Below, piece after piece: positions 18,301-27,454 of a DNA stretch of 64,000 bases. Source of the DNA: SG8-4 sp964598225 (GTDB lineage: Bacteria; Planctomycetota; Phycisphaerae; Sedimentisphaerales; Anaerobacaceae). The notes below the pieces were generated by a model. The model saw only the letters and a program-made list of their open reading frames with translations, was not told where the DNA came from and made no database searches. The DNA is taken from positions 62,001 to 126,000 of the forward strand of contig CAZRBG010000007.1 of NCBI GenBank assembly GCA_964598225.1, read 5' to 3'. Position 1 is the first letter of the stretch. The number at the start of each line of letters is the position of its first letter. The translations under genes were made by a program, and so were the position numbers.

Positions 18301-20327
18301 AGCAATTCCGCCTCGCGTCTGGTCAATTCCCTCAGTTCCTCGGTCATCACATCAACAACGGGCACCTTCCGCCCGCCGGCGGCGTTCGAATTCTCCTGCA
18401 TCGTCTTCTGTGCTTCGGCCAGTTGCGCATCTCTTATTTTCGCCTGAACGAGCGACAGACGAAGCTGGATTGTGCCGTATTCACTGGCGTCCAACTTCGC
18501 AAGCTCTCTTTCAGCCTCGGAAAATTGCTTTGTCCCGATATACGCTCTGATTCGTAACTTCCGACTTCTCTCTTTGGCGCCGGAGTTTTCTTCGAAAGCA
18601 TTTACATTCTCTAAAGCATCATTGAAGTGGCCGAAACGAAGCAGCACCTCAACGTAATCCAGGCTCGCCTGGGGTTTTACCCAGTCAATTCTGGACAAAA
18701 GCGCGCTGGTCAAGAATTCACGGACGGCTCCGATTTCGGCAGTGTCCTGGAAAACCCCGGCGAGCGTATATGAGATACGCGCGAACTCCGGATCGGGAGG
18801 CCAGGGAGGCTCCGGCGGCTTGCCCGCCTTGAGCTGAGTGTAAGCATCGTACAGTTTGACAACAGCCTCTTGTTTGTTATCCTTTGCGAGATCGAGCATG
18901 CCTTTCCAGGCCGCAACTTGCGGGTCTTCACGGCTGCCGACGAGTTGTTCGATTTCGTGCACGGCCTGCTCCGCTCCGCCCATCCACGCCTGAATATTTG
19001 ATTCGGTGTTCTGTTCGTTCGCAGCGAGTATGCGCTCGATGTAGCACCTGGCAAGAAGCGAGAACAGGTTAAATCTGTGGCTCCTGTTTGCCTGCCGTCG
19101 CGGGCCGGCCACCTCTTGTGCGCCGGGCAGATCGAGGGCCGCATTGGCTGTTTCAATCGCTTTGCCGATGTCGGGCTCGCTTTGGTATGCGGAAAATCGA
19201 CGGTAATACAGATTGGCCAGGTCTATCCTGTAGGGGACATTCTCGTTATCCAGGGCAACCGCCCTTTCGCCGGTTTCGATGGCTCTGTCGAGATAATCGG
19301 CGCCCAGACGCGAACCCGAGTAGATTGAATAGACGCGATAAAAATCGGATGCAGCCGCGAACGCCTCGGGACTCGAGTCGAACTTCTCCAGCAACGCCAG
19401 GTATTCCGGCTCGACCGTTTGAAGCCGATCTTTCATGGCATCGGCGCCCGTACCCCCGGCAAGAGCCAGCTTCAAACTCAACAGCCCTGTATGTGCCGCG
19501 GGACTGTCACCGGCTACTTCAATTGCCTGCTCCATAAGAGCGACGGCGCGCTCCGCGGCTTTGTCCCTTTCGGCAATATTTCCGCGAGCAGCAAGAATGT
19601 CGCGTCTGGTGACAGCCACCCGGCCTAGAAACAAATAAGGATCGAAACTCTTGGCCTCAAGCTTTCTCGCTATCTCCAGATCAACGACGGCCTCGTCCAG
19701 CGATTCTTCCGGATTTGTCACCGAGCCGAGACGCGCCATCTCAAAGGCGGCTCTGCCTCTGACGAAATAAAGATATGCACCCACCTTCTTCGGGCCCATC
19801 ACCTCGGCTTCCATGCCCGGAATCCGGTGCTGTGATTTCTCTTCTTCGAGCAATTGCGTATCTTTTGCAATCTCCAGAAACTTAGACGCTTCTTTTTGAA
19901 CCTGCGGCCAGTATCTGGCATCGCCGCTGTCGGCGAGTACGTAGAAATATTGCAACCTCCCGTATCGAGCTTGAGCACTAGCCGGATTGACCTTGAGAAG
20001 CTGCTCCCAACAACCAAGGATGAAGTTCCATTGATTGGTCTCCACGTACATGTCCAGCATCTTCAGAAGAATCTGTTCTCTGAGAGCATCGGTCGTTGCC
20101 CGGTCGTATGCATTATGAAAGTTGCGTCCGGCCTCTTTATAGCTTTGCTCTTTTACCTCCTCGTCGGTGGCCGCTCTTGCCTCCTCGATCGCAATCTCGG
20201 CATCGCGAATGTACTTGTGCGGGTCCCGATCCAGGTGCAAAAAAGCAGCAACGATCCCCAGGAATAAGATAGCGATAGCGGCCAAGCCAAAGAAAGCGAC
20301 CTTTCTGTTTAATCTCCTTATTGCCAT
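15348..20327 (-). CDS. Giant TPR-repeat protein of the exopolysaccharide locus
   Basis: 1659 residues. A single N-terminal membrane anchor (VAFFGLAAIAILFLGIVAAFL, residues ~10-30) is followed by tetratricopeptide-like helix pairs along almost the whole length, with many A-x-x-x-G/Y-x-x-A...P repeats such as ALEYAERALEAKPNDPGFLDTYAYVLLKNG near the end. It resembles the long TPR proteins that accompany exosortase/PEP-CTERM-type exopolysaccharide loci, which are thought to scaffold synthesis or export machinery. It lies 48 bases before the Wzc-like gene and 139 bases after the Wza-like gene, on the same strand. No enzymatic motif is seen. Confidence 0.88.
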   Translation of the reverse strand: MAIRRLNRKVAFFGLAAIAILFLGIVAAFLHLDRDPHKYIRDAEIAIEEARAATDEEVKEQSYKEAGRNFHNAYDRATTDALREQILLKMLDMYVETNQWNFILGCWEQLLKVNPASAQARYGRLQYFYVLADSGDARYWPQVQKEASKFLEIAKDTQLLEEEKSQHRIPGMEAEVMGPKKVGAYLYFVRGRAAFEMARLGSVTNPEESLDEAVVDLEIARKLEAKSFDPYLFLGRVAVTRRDILAARGNIAERDKAAERAVALMEQAIEVAGDSPAAHTGLLSLKLALAGGTGADAMKDRLQTVEPEYLALLEKFDSSPEAFAAASDFYRVYSIYSGSRLGADYLDRAIETGERAVALDNENVPYRIDLANLYYRRFSAYQSEPDIGKAIETANAALDLPGAQEVAGPRRQANRSHRFNLFSLLARCYIERILAANEQNTESNIQAWMGGAEQAVHEIEQLVGSREDPQVAAWKGMLDLAKDNKQEAVVKLYDAYTQLKAGKPPEPPWPPDPEFARISYTLAGVFQDTAEIGAVREFLTSALLSRIDWVKPQASLDYVEVLLRFGHFNDALENVNAFEENSGAKERSRKLRIRAYIGTKQFSEAERELAKLDASEYGTIQLRLSLVQAKIRDAQLAEAQKTMQENSNAAGGRKVPVVDVMTEELRELTRREAELLEKLLPEGLSRNKQAAVTSACRRYIAQGQIELARNLLGRFLEHYPDNTTALVYDKMLSEPDPREVSESRIREIEERALSHIEYPIEKSTQLGIHHRRYDEQDKAIEYLKQALEPVLSQDELPEGPDKDQMNLAANHLLDIAIVAEDWQLAEEVTQAVRQGNLDDCEGRGFATRLAIAKGTYEDALTRIDECLKHKPVFSFGYMLRSNINLAMGNDQAATEDIRRAAALNPLDGNIARALARLLYTRNQQLGDNASEAQMAETRGAFERAVALNPNDLSLLGLYADYISDTEPMRAVAIRQDLQRADPSLENAVSLGRLALQAAENQPEQPNKEEMLAIAESAFQQARRIDPSDRQMLYYYAEYLRAAGRAEEAAKLLEQSRDEQLLWSHYYRAGQYENARKVLKQLYEKDNTDTEVLKGLLVVAEKTLDKEGVKKRSEELVQAEDTAENRLAQVRAYLRVGLVRQAELATQSIKEKYPDEPRLLLIRSWLLMRQGQLDKALELANRNLQSDSGNPMAWRLKGEINLFRGNYDQAISDLRKSKDLFDNPATRVSLAKACLWMERHEEAVTELKTAIDAPGAPVEARLLLEQIYRRLERNDALAKFYEKTLEKLPNSARWLNRAGAFAAETGDLDRAEKLYRDALNTRRKMKPNSDNGRGKQDALYAEVLDGYLKVLVAAAGEPGTKGWNSDKLNKVFEEAGEYTNGALAPIAYFRMGQAKLMLGDKSAAVEYCRTAIDKAADNETLAAEILKKVYALLGRQEVLEYCREKVDENPQSLTANFAMYQLSGISGEYDAAIHYIGRCIELAEPNSRRKIAYAIEKGEMLIRAYAATSAKNYLKAAISDYESLLAKMPKSSNVAVVLNNLAYALAENDERLSDALEYAERALEAKPNDPGFLDTYAYVLLKNGKVSEAADSLAAALQQYQQGESDIPPEIYEHKGMIKEKLGAKAEALAAYKQALEAGGKTLSSGIRERIEKAVERLSP

Positions 20328-20466
20328 AAATTTACCTCAGACCCACAGTTAAAAACGACCTCCACCTTGCAGCAATACGAAGATTTGGCAAAAAGGTTCT
20401 CCTTCGAAGCAAAGATCAGCGGCGGGATCCCGGCAGAGCCGAACAATCCTGTCAGAGCACCTTGTC

Positions 20467-22425
20467 TCATTTCCAGGGCGTGATCGGGACGAAGGTCTGT
20501 CCGGCGAAGTCGTCGTAGGCGAAATTGCGGTCATAGGCAAAACCAAAGCCGTAAGTCGCCCTGAAAGCATTTCGCAGAACCGCCCGCCATCTCGCGGTCG
20601 CGTGTGTGCCGACATTGATCAAATCGTTTGGCTTGATGAAGAAATCCGGCTGCTCGCCGCTGGCGATCTTTTCCAGATCAACCATCACTATCTCTTCCTT
20701 GTCTCTGCCGATTCTTCGGACTATCTCGCACCGCTTCGGCCACGCCAGAGGCCCCAAACCGCCTGCGGCTGCGATGGCCTGCTTGAGAGTGATCGGCCTG
20801 CCGGTGATGTTGATGAATCCCTCGCGTTTAACGTTGCCCATGATCGAGCATTCCCCGACGATGTCTACGGGCACAAAGATCGAATCTCCGGGCCTTATGA
20901 CGATATTATACCTCGGATCGCCTGCAAAGAGTTTCTGCGTGGGAATCCTGATCAGTCGCGTCCCGTCTTCGGGAACTTCGTCTCTCGCAATCGGCATTTG
21001 GCGGCCTGGTTTCGCCTGCGGACCTTCTTCCGGTTCGACTTTTATCACCGGCTCGGTCGGTTCTTCCTCATCTACCCGGATCGGAACCCACCTGCCGTTT
21101 CTAAACACCCACTCGATATGCCCGGCGGGTTTCTCTTCGGCCGGCTCAGGCTCTTCGCTCGGCCCCGGAGCTTCCTTACCGGGAACGGGAACCCATCTGC
21201 CGTCCCTGAATTCCCAATCAATGTCGCCGACGGCGTTCGGATCCGCCGTTTGGCCATTACTCGTCGGGACAGAAGAATTAACCGGCGACCTCGTGGCATC
21301 GCGAAGCCTCGCGCGGTCGTCAATTCTGTTTTCAAACCTCCCGGGCGCTCGACTCGGGGGCTTGTCTGTACCGCTGCCCGACTTCACCCCGCCACCGGTG
21401 GAACGCTCGTCCAGCGTTTTCAGAAGATCGTCTACACTCACAGGCTCATTATTCTTCTGAACGGACGACGAACCGGATGCTCCTGCTTCATCAGAAGCGT
21501 ATCTCCAGCTTCCCGTATCCCGATCGAAGTTCCACGAATCCTGCGGCGAAGTAAATGTGTCCGTACTATTTAACATTTCGGAAGAAGCTACGACAACTTT
21601 GCTTTTTGGCCACTGATATGGCGCCCTCGGCGCAAATGATCCGTTCTTTTGCGATTGCGGCGCTCTGCTCTGTGGTTCAATGACTTCTAATTCAAGCTCC
21701 CCGAACCCCGGATCGACCGAATCGACCTCAGTGCCCGGAGGGCCCATCGAGCGCGATACATAAATATAGCTCACATTGAACTGGCTCGCTCCTCCTGCCG
21801 TTGCTAATGCGTCTGTCAGTCTGTAATCGTATCGGGGAAGAGGATACCTGTTGGGATACCGAACTCCGTCACCCCATATCGAAAAGGTCCGCTGCTGGGA
21901 GTCGATAAGAGTCGCCGTAACGGAAGGCTGTTTGAGGATGTCCGGCGCAAGGGCGCTCTTGATACGTTTCTCGAGCTGAGTCTCGGTCAGGCTTGCAGCT
22001 TCTACGACGCCAACCTCAGGAATGGATATTTTGCCGGTCTCGGTGATGAGGTAGTTATTTCTGTGCAACTCACCTTCCCGGAGAAGCTCGAATATCTCTA
22101 TCGTAACCGTATCGCCCGGGCGCAAAGCATAGTCGCCCGCTCGCGGCACGGTGTCTATAGGCAGCGGCTCTTCCGCTCCTTCCCAGGCTTCCGGCGGCTC
22201 TTCGGCTACGCCCAGCGAATCCAGAATGACATTGACCGCGGGACGAGGCTTGAATCTGCCGATCTGCGTCGGGTCCCAGAACTCGTTGCTGCAACCGGAA
22301 AAGAATACCAGAGACAGCACGAAAATAGCGAGGTACGATGGGCAACTTGCTGCCCATGCTGCTATTTCACGTGCGCTCCGCTGTCGGCGGGGCGAGCCCC
22401 ATCCTACGGCTGTCATCGGTCTCAT
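20467..22425 (-). CDS. Polysaccharide export lipoprotein (Wza-like)
   Basis: 652 residues from the ATG at 22423-22425; an upstream in-frame start at 22575 exists but would only lengthen the signal region. The signal peptide ends in lipobox FFSGC. Then come the export domain (DYALRPGDTVTIEIFE), a first SLBB-like domain (FSIWGDGVRYPNRYPLP...LTDALATAGG), a long Pro/Glu/Ser-rich insert with two copies of IxWxFRxGRWVP, and a second SLBB-like domain (GECSIMGNVKREGFINI...LKQAIAAAGGL). It should form the outer-membrane channel. The n-region before the hydrophobic core is encoded by two units of a dispersed palindromic repeat (22333-22407), which is odd. Confidence 0.88.
   Translation of the reverse strand: MRPMTAVGWGSPRRQRSAREIAAWAASCPSYLAIFVLSLVFFSGCSNEFWDPTQIGRFKPRPAVNVILDSLGVAEEPPEAWEGAEEPLPIDTVPRAGDYALRPGDTVTIEIFELLREGELHRNNYLITETGKISIPEVGVVEAASLTETQLEKRIKSALAPDILKQPSVTATLIDSQQRTFSIWGDGVRYPNRYPLPRYDYRLTDALATAGGASQFNVSYIYVSRSMGPPGTEVDSVDPGFGELELEVIEPQSRAPQSQKNGSFAPRAPYQWPKSKVVVASSEMLNSTDTFTSPQDSWNFDRDTGSWRYASDEAGASGSSSVQKNNEPVSVDDLLKTLDERSTGGGVKSGSGTDKPPSRAPGRFENRIDDRARLRDATRSPVNSSVPTSNGQTADPNAVGDIDWEFRDGRWVPVPGKEAPGPSEEPEPAEEKPAGHIEWVFRNGRWVPIRVDEEEPTEPVIKVEPEEGPQAKPGRQMPIARDEVPEDGTRLIRIPTQKLFAGDPRYNIVIRPGDSIFVPVDIVGECSIMGNVKREGFINITGRPITLKQAIAAAGGLGPLAWPKRCEIVRRIGRDKEEIVMVDLEKIASGEQPDFFIKPNDLINVGTHATARWRAVLRNAFRATYGFGFAYDRNFAYDDFAGQTFVPITPWK
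22333..22407. repeat. Paired palindromic element, copy 2, inside a signal-peptide region
   Basis: The left unit GTACGATGGGCAACTTGCTG (from 22333, closing with CCCATGC) and the right unit GGGGCGAGCCCCATCCTAC (22389-22407) are inverted relative to each other, 25-30 bases apart. Both lie in frame in the Wza-like gene and encode the stretches around AVGWGSPRR and AAWAASCPS, directly before the hydrophobic core of the signal peptide. The right unit differs from the unit at 37499 inside selD at only one position over 22 bases. Confidence 0.75.
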
Positions 22426-22778
22426 GGCATCGAACTTCCAAAATACCCCGCACTTTACAGTTGTCTTAAATGCAGGGAAATCACGCAAAAACGTTATTAC
22501 TCGAAGAAATGTATCGGTTCGATGCCTTGCTCGCTTAACTGTTTTTTGACCCCCGACTTGAGTTAGCGGACGCAAAGTGGTAGGCTTTTAATCTCCATAT
22601 TCTAGCTTCACTTTCGTATCATTTTAGAAAGACGAGCCAAGTAACCGTCATATTTCAGACATCGCGCAGTGAGGCCATATTCGCGGCCTATAATTATTAT
22701 CCTCTCAGCACAGAAAAGATTTTTGTGCTTCCACGACAGCCTGCATCGATAGCTCGCACTGCGGTAAGCTGTGGGTCT

Positions 22779-23612
22779 CTACTTTACCGGCTCCAGCGTA
22801 TGGGAGTCAATCTTAACCAGGCGGTCCTGCGCATCGGTAGTGAAAATCTCTATCCCGGCGGGAATTAGAGGGCCGCCCTTTTCAATCTCACTGTAGTCAT
22901 AGCCGCGAACGGTCAGCACCTCACCCGTCCGAGCCGACTCGAACTGGATCATGTCCACCAGAGAGCTTTCCCTGTTCTGGTAGAATACGCTCTCGCTCGA
23001 AGGCGATCCGGAAAGGGGGCCGGATTTGGATACCCTCTCGATCGGCTGATGCCATTGTCCCTGTATCTTGACCGGTGAACCTTTTTTAGTAAAGTCAGCC
23101 GATTTATCCAGCAGGCGCACCTGCGCTGTTGCCATATTCAAGACGGCTCGGGCCAGATCTCGACTTTGCATTTCCGCCGGCAGCTCGGCGATTCGATCTT
23201 GACCTTGGAGGACTTTGAATCGGCCGTTCGACAGTTGCCAGAGCAACCGCCCTTCCGGCTCGCGGGCGCTAATCTGAATCGAGTTCGACCACGGATAAAC
23301 AGCAAACTGAAGCTCGCTCAGGTAGTAACTGCCGCCCGGTTGATAGAATGTCACCACCGCTCCAAGTTCGATTTCTTTGGTCTCCGTCCAGGCATTCATT
23401 CCGCCGGCCGCATTTATTGCCTCCGCGGCAAAGTCGGATGGAGCGGAAGTCATCGCGGGATCCGGCGATGCGGCAAGGACGAACTCCTCCTGCTCCTCTT
23501 GCGGCGGCCTCTCAAACTGCTGACATCCGGTTAACACAAACGCCAGTATCAACGCGCAGAGCGCGAACCACCCGCTCACAGCTTTCGATTCCGAACCACT
23601 GATTGCTAACAT
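22779..23612 (-). CDS. Lipoprotein of unknown function
   Basis: 277 residues from the ATG at 23610-23612, which has an excellent ribosome-binding site (GGAGGAAAG). A second in-frame ATG at 23642 overlaps the NifJ stop (ATGA) and is less well placed. The signal peptide ends in lipobox VLTGC. The mature part (EAINAAGGMNAWTETKEIEL, FYQPGGSYYLSELQFAVYPW) resembles proteins that measure or carry lipid-like ligands in the LolA/DUF family style, but no family is assigned. It is co-transcribed with nifJ; a functional link is not evident. Confidence 0.7.
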   Translation of the reverse strand: MLAISGSESKAVSGWFALCALILAFVLTGCQQFERPPQEEQEEFVLAASPDPAMTSAPSDFAAEAINAAGGMNAWTETKEIELGAVVTFYQPGGSYYLSELQFAVYPWSNSIQISAREPEGRLLWQLSNGRFKVLQGQDRIAELPAEMQSRDLARAVLNMATAQVRLLDKSADFTKKGSPVKIQGQWHQPIERVSKSGPLSGSPSSESVFYQNRESSLVDMIQFESARTGEVLTVRGYDYSEIEKGGPLIPAGIEIFTTDAQDRLVKIDSHTLEPVK

Positions 23613-23638
23613 CTTCTTTCCTCCATACCCCTTTGTTA

Positions 23639-26600
23639 TCATTCACACTTCAAATTCGCGAGTTGTTCCATCAGAGCGTACCTATGGACGGCATCAGCCG
23701 ACGATAGCTTCATCAATTCGGCTGCAGCTTCCGGCTTGGACTTCTTCAGGATTCGGTAGCGGTTTTCACCGTAGGCGTAATCCTCGAATTCGGCTGTGGG
23801 CGGCTTGGAATCAAGCTGCAGCGGATTCTTGCCCTGCGCCTTCAGACGTGGATCGAATCTATACAGCGGCCAGTGACCGCAGTTTACGGCTTTGACCTGC
23901 TCCTCATAGCCGCGGGTCATGTTAATACCATGAGCGATACAGTGGGCGTAAGCAAGGATCAGAGACGGTCCCGGGTAGCTCTCGGCTTCGACGAAGGCTT
24001 TCACCGTATGATTGGTGTTGGCGCCCATTGCAACTTTCGCGACGTAAATATTGCCGTAAGTCATAGCCAGAAGCCCCATATCCTTCTTCGGCATCAATTT
24101 GCCTGCGGCCGCGAATTTGGCAACCGCCGCTCTGGGCGTGGATTTGGACATCTGCCCGCCGGTGTTGGAGTAGACTTCCGTATCCAGAACGAGCACGTTA
24201 ACGTTTGCGCCGCTGGCCAGCACGTGGTCCACCCCGCCGTAACCAATGTCGTACGCCCAGCCGTCACCGCCGAGAGCCCAGACACTTTTGCGTACGAGAT
24301 AGTCGGCGACGCTCAACAACTGCCTGCATTCCGGGCAATCGCTCTTCTTGCATTGGGCTTTGAGTTTCTCAATCCGAGACCTCTGCCGATCAATGGCAGG
24401 CTGCTGTGGATCATCCGCTATAGCGGCTTCTCGTATTTCCTCGGCCAGAGCCGCCTCAACGCAACCCTTCTCGACGACTTTGTCCAACAGGCCGACAGCG
24501 CGCTCCTTGAATTTATCGACAGTTAAGCGCATTCCCATCGCAAACTCGGCACAATCCTCGAACAGACTATTGCTCCAGGTGGGACCTCTGCCGTTGAAGT
24601 CTTTTGTATAGGGCGTCGTCGGCAGGTTGCCGCCGTAGATCGACGAGCATCCGGTAGCGTTGCCGATCAGCGCCCTGTCGCCGAACAATTGAGTCATGAG
24701 CTTGACGTATGCCGTCTCGCCGCAGCCGGCGCAGGCGCCTGAATACTCGAACAGAGGCGGGATCAACTGGCTGCCTTTAACACTTGCAGCTTTGAACAAG
24801 TCCCTGTTTGTGTCCGGAATCGACAAGAAGTAATCGTAGTTTTCCCGCTCGCGATCGCGCACCGGCTCCTGAGGCGCCATATTGATCGCTTTTCGTCCGG
24901 TCGGCTGCTTGTTCTCATCCTTTTCTTTAGCCGGACACGCAAGTACGCACGCGCCGCAACCCGTACAGTCCTCCGGAGCCACCTGAACCGTAAACTTCAT
25001 CCCGGAAAAAGCCTTGCCCTTGGCGTCGGCCGACAGGAATGAATCCGGAGTGCCTTTAAGGTGTTCGGGGTCGTAAGCTTTTGTTCTGATAGTCGCGTGG
25101 GGACAGACCAGCGAGCACGTCCCGCATTGAATGCAGACATCCGGCTCCCAAAGGGGAATATTGACGGCAATGTTGCGCTTTTCGTACTTGGTCGTACCCG
25201 TCGGGAACTTGCCGTCATCGGGCATTTTACTGACTGGCAGGTCGTCACCGTGGAAAGCCATAAGCTCGGCGGTAACCTCCTTGACAAAGTCCGGAGCATC
25301 ATCGGGAACCATTTTACGCATGTGCAACTCGCTCGTAGCTTTATCGGGTACTTTTACCTCGAAGATCTTGTCGAGGGCGGCATCAACCGCAGCGTTATTC
25401 ATATCGACAACCTTTTGGCCCTTCTTGCCGTAAGTGTTCTTGATGGCATCCTTGATTGCCTTGACTGCTGTGTCGATCGGAAGAATTTTGCTAATCTTGA
25501 AGAATGCCGTCTGCATGATGACGTTTATCCGCGCGCCGAGCCCGAGTTCCTGAGCAATTCCGATCGCATCGATAACATAGAATTTCAGCTTTTTGTCCAA
25601 TATCTGTTTCTGGACCTCCTGCGGCAGCGTATCCCAGACTTCGTCGGGACCGTGACTGCTGGTAAGCAAGAACGGCGAACCTTCTCTTGCAGGCGTCAGC
25701 ATGTCGAATTTTTCGAGGAACGCCGGATTGTGACATGCGACAAAATCGGCCTTACTGACCAGATACGGCCTGCGAATCAGCTTATCTCCGAATCGAAGGT
25801 GCGAAATGGTTACCGCGCCGGCCTTCTTGGAGTCATAAACGAAATACGCCTGGGCGTAGTTGTCGGTAAGGTCTCCGATAATTTTGATCGAATTTCTGTT
25901 GGCGCCGACCGTGCCGTCCGAACCGAGACCGTAGAATAGCCCCGAGAAAAATCCCTCATCCGGCACATCGAAAGACTCATCGACTTCCAGACTCGTACCG
26001 GTAAGGTCTTCGTTTATGCCCACAGTAAACTCGTGTTTGGGCTTGTCGACGTCAAGGTTGTCGAAAACAGCCTTAACCATCGCCGGGGTGAAGTCTTTCG
26101 ATCCGAGCCCGTAACGTCCTCCTACGACCAGCGGATAATCCTTGAAGGGAGTTTCGTCTTTTTCCATGGCTTCGCCGATCGCGGTGCGCACGTTCAGGTA
26201 CAGAGGCTCTCCCAACGATCCCGGTTCTTTAGTCCGGTCGAGGACCGCGATCTTGTTGGTTGTAGGCGGCAGAGCAGCTATAAAATCCTCGGTGCTGAAC
26301 GGATGGAACAGCCGGACTTTCACCACGCCTGCCTTCTCACCCCGGGCCTTCATGTACTCGAGCGTTTCATGGGCCGTATCGGCACCTGAGCCCATCATAA
26401 CGAGGACTTTTTCGGCATCAGGCGCTCCCACATAGTCGAAAAGGTGATACTCTCGCCCCACTATTTTGGCGAATTTGTCCATAGTTTCCTGTACGATCCG
26501 CGGCACTTCAAGATAATACTTGTTCACCGTTTCTCGTCCCTGGAAGTAAACGTCCGGATTCTGTGCCGTGCCGGAAATCATCGGACGATCAGGCGTAAGA

Positions 26601-27220
26601 GCGCGGGCTTTGTGTTTTGCGACCAGTTCGTCGTCGATCATCGCGCGCATATCATCCATCGTCAGCTCTTCGACCTTTTGGACTTCGTGGCTGGTTCTGA
26701 AACCATCGAAGAAATGGATGAAGGGCACCTGTGAAGCCAGCGTGGCCTGCTGAGCGATAAGTGCTATATCCATTACCTCCTGGATGCTGTTGGAAGCAAG
26801 CATTGCAAAACCCGTCTCCCGGCAGGTCATCACGTCGGAATGATCGCCGAAGATCGAAAGCGCCTGACAGGCCAGAGAACGAGCGGAGATGTGGAAAACA
26901 GTGGGCAGCAGCTCGCCGGCGATCTTATACATGTTCGGAATCATTAAGAGCAATCCCTGAGAAGCCGTGAAGGTCGTCGTAAGGGCTCCTGAAGCCAATG
27001 CTCCGTGAACGGCTCCAGCGGCGCCGGCCTCCGACTGCATTTCCGTTACCGAGGGAATCGTCCCCCAGATATTGGCTTGGCCTTTGGCTGTTTTCGCATC
27101 GGCAATCTCTCCCATCGGCGAGCTTGGCGTAATCGGATATATTGCGATAACTTCGTTCGTTGCGTGGGCTGCGTGCGCCGCAGCGGCGTTGCCGTCTATT
27201 ATGACCATTTCCCGTTTCAT
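23639..27220 (-). CDS. nifJ: Pyruvate:ferredoxin (flavodoxin) oxidoreductase, single chain
   Basis: 1193 residues, the standard length of the fused enzyme that converts pyruvate and CoA to acetyl-CoA, CO2 and reduced ferredoxin. Domain order is complete: pyrimidine-binding domain I (AIYPITPSSPMGE), domain II, the CoA-binding domain, a two-cluster ferredoxin domain (CIQCGTCSLVCP and CTGCGACVLACP), and the TPP pyrophosphate domain with CAGCGE, NATGCSSIYGG and GGDGWAYDIGYGG...SNTGGQ. It points to anaerobic acetyl-CoA metabolism and low-potential electron supply, which the activator ATPase and double-cubane proteins in this window could use. GGAGAG precedes the ATG. Confidence 0.97.
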   Translation of the reverse strand: MKREMVIIDGNAAAAHAAHATNEVIAIYPITPSSPMGEIADAKTAKGQANIWGTIPSVTEMQSEAGAAGAVHGALASGALTTTFTASQGLLLMIPNMYKIAGELLPTVFHISARSLACQALSIFGDHSDVMTCRETGFAMLASNSIQEVMDIALIAQQATLASQVPFIHFFDGFRTSHEVQKVEELTMDDMRAMIDDELVAKHKARALTPDRPMISGTAQNPDVYFQGRETVNKYYLEVPRIVQETMDKFAKIVGREYHLFDYVGAPDAEKVLVMMGSGADTAHETLEYMKARGEKAGVVKVRLFHPFSTEDFIAALPPTTNKIAVLDRTKEPGSLGEPLYLNVRTAIGEAMEKDETPFKDYPLVVGGRYGLGSKDFTPAMVKAVFDNLDVDKPKHEFTVGINEDLTGTSLEVDESFDVPDEGFFSGLFYGLGSDGTVGANRNSIKIIGDLTDNYAQAYFVYDSKKAGAVTISHLRFGDKLIRRPYLVSKADFVACHNPAFLEKFDMLTPAREGSPFLLTSSHGPDEVWDTLPQEVQKQILDKKLKFYVIDAIGIAQELGLGARINVIMQTAFFKISKILPIDTAVKAIKDAIKNTYGKKGQKVVDMNNAAVDAALDKIFEVKVPDKATSELHMRKMVPDDAPDFVKEVTAELMAFHGDDLPVSKMPDDGKFPTGTTKYEKRNIAVNIPLWEPDVCIQCGTCSLVCPHATIRTKAYDPEHLKGTPDSFLSADAKGKAFSGMKFTVQVAPEDCTGCGACVLACPAKEKDENKQPTGRKAINMAPQEPVRDRERENYDYFLSIPDTNRDLFKAASVKGSQLIPPLFEYSGACAGCGETAYVKLMTQLFGDRALIGNATGCSSIYGGNLPTTPYTKDFNGRGPTWSNSLFEDCAEFAMGMRLTVDKFKERAVGLLDKVVEKGCVEAALAEEIREAAIADDPQQPAIDRQRSRIEKLKAQCKKSDCPECRQLLSVADYLVRKSVWALGGDGWAYDIGYGGVDHVLASGANVNVLVLDTEVYSNTGGQMSKSTPRAAVAKFAAAGKLMPKKDMGLLAMTYGNIYVAKVAMGANTNHTVKAFVEAESYPGPSLILAYAHCIAHGINMTRGYEEQVKAVNCGHWPLYRFDPRLKAQGKNPLQLDSKPPTAEFEDYAYGENRYRILKKSKPEAAAELMKLSSADAVHRYALMEQLANLKCE

Positions 27221-27454
27221 AGTCTCTCCAAATCAAATTTCAAAACAAGCCTCGAGCAGTTTTCGAAAAACATACCTCATGAATTTCTATGCCACTCGGA
27301 GTATTAAAAGTTAAGTTTATACAATCTTTGGATTGATTAAGCAACAGTAAATTCGGTTTGATTCTGACAGATGGAAATAATTAATTCACAAGGTACTATC
27401 AAAACTGAGAACAATTGGTCGCAGAACCTGTAAGAGTCGCCCCCGACCGCTCTG

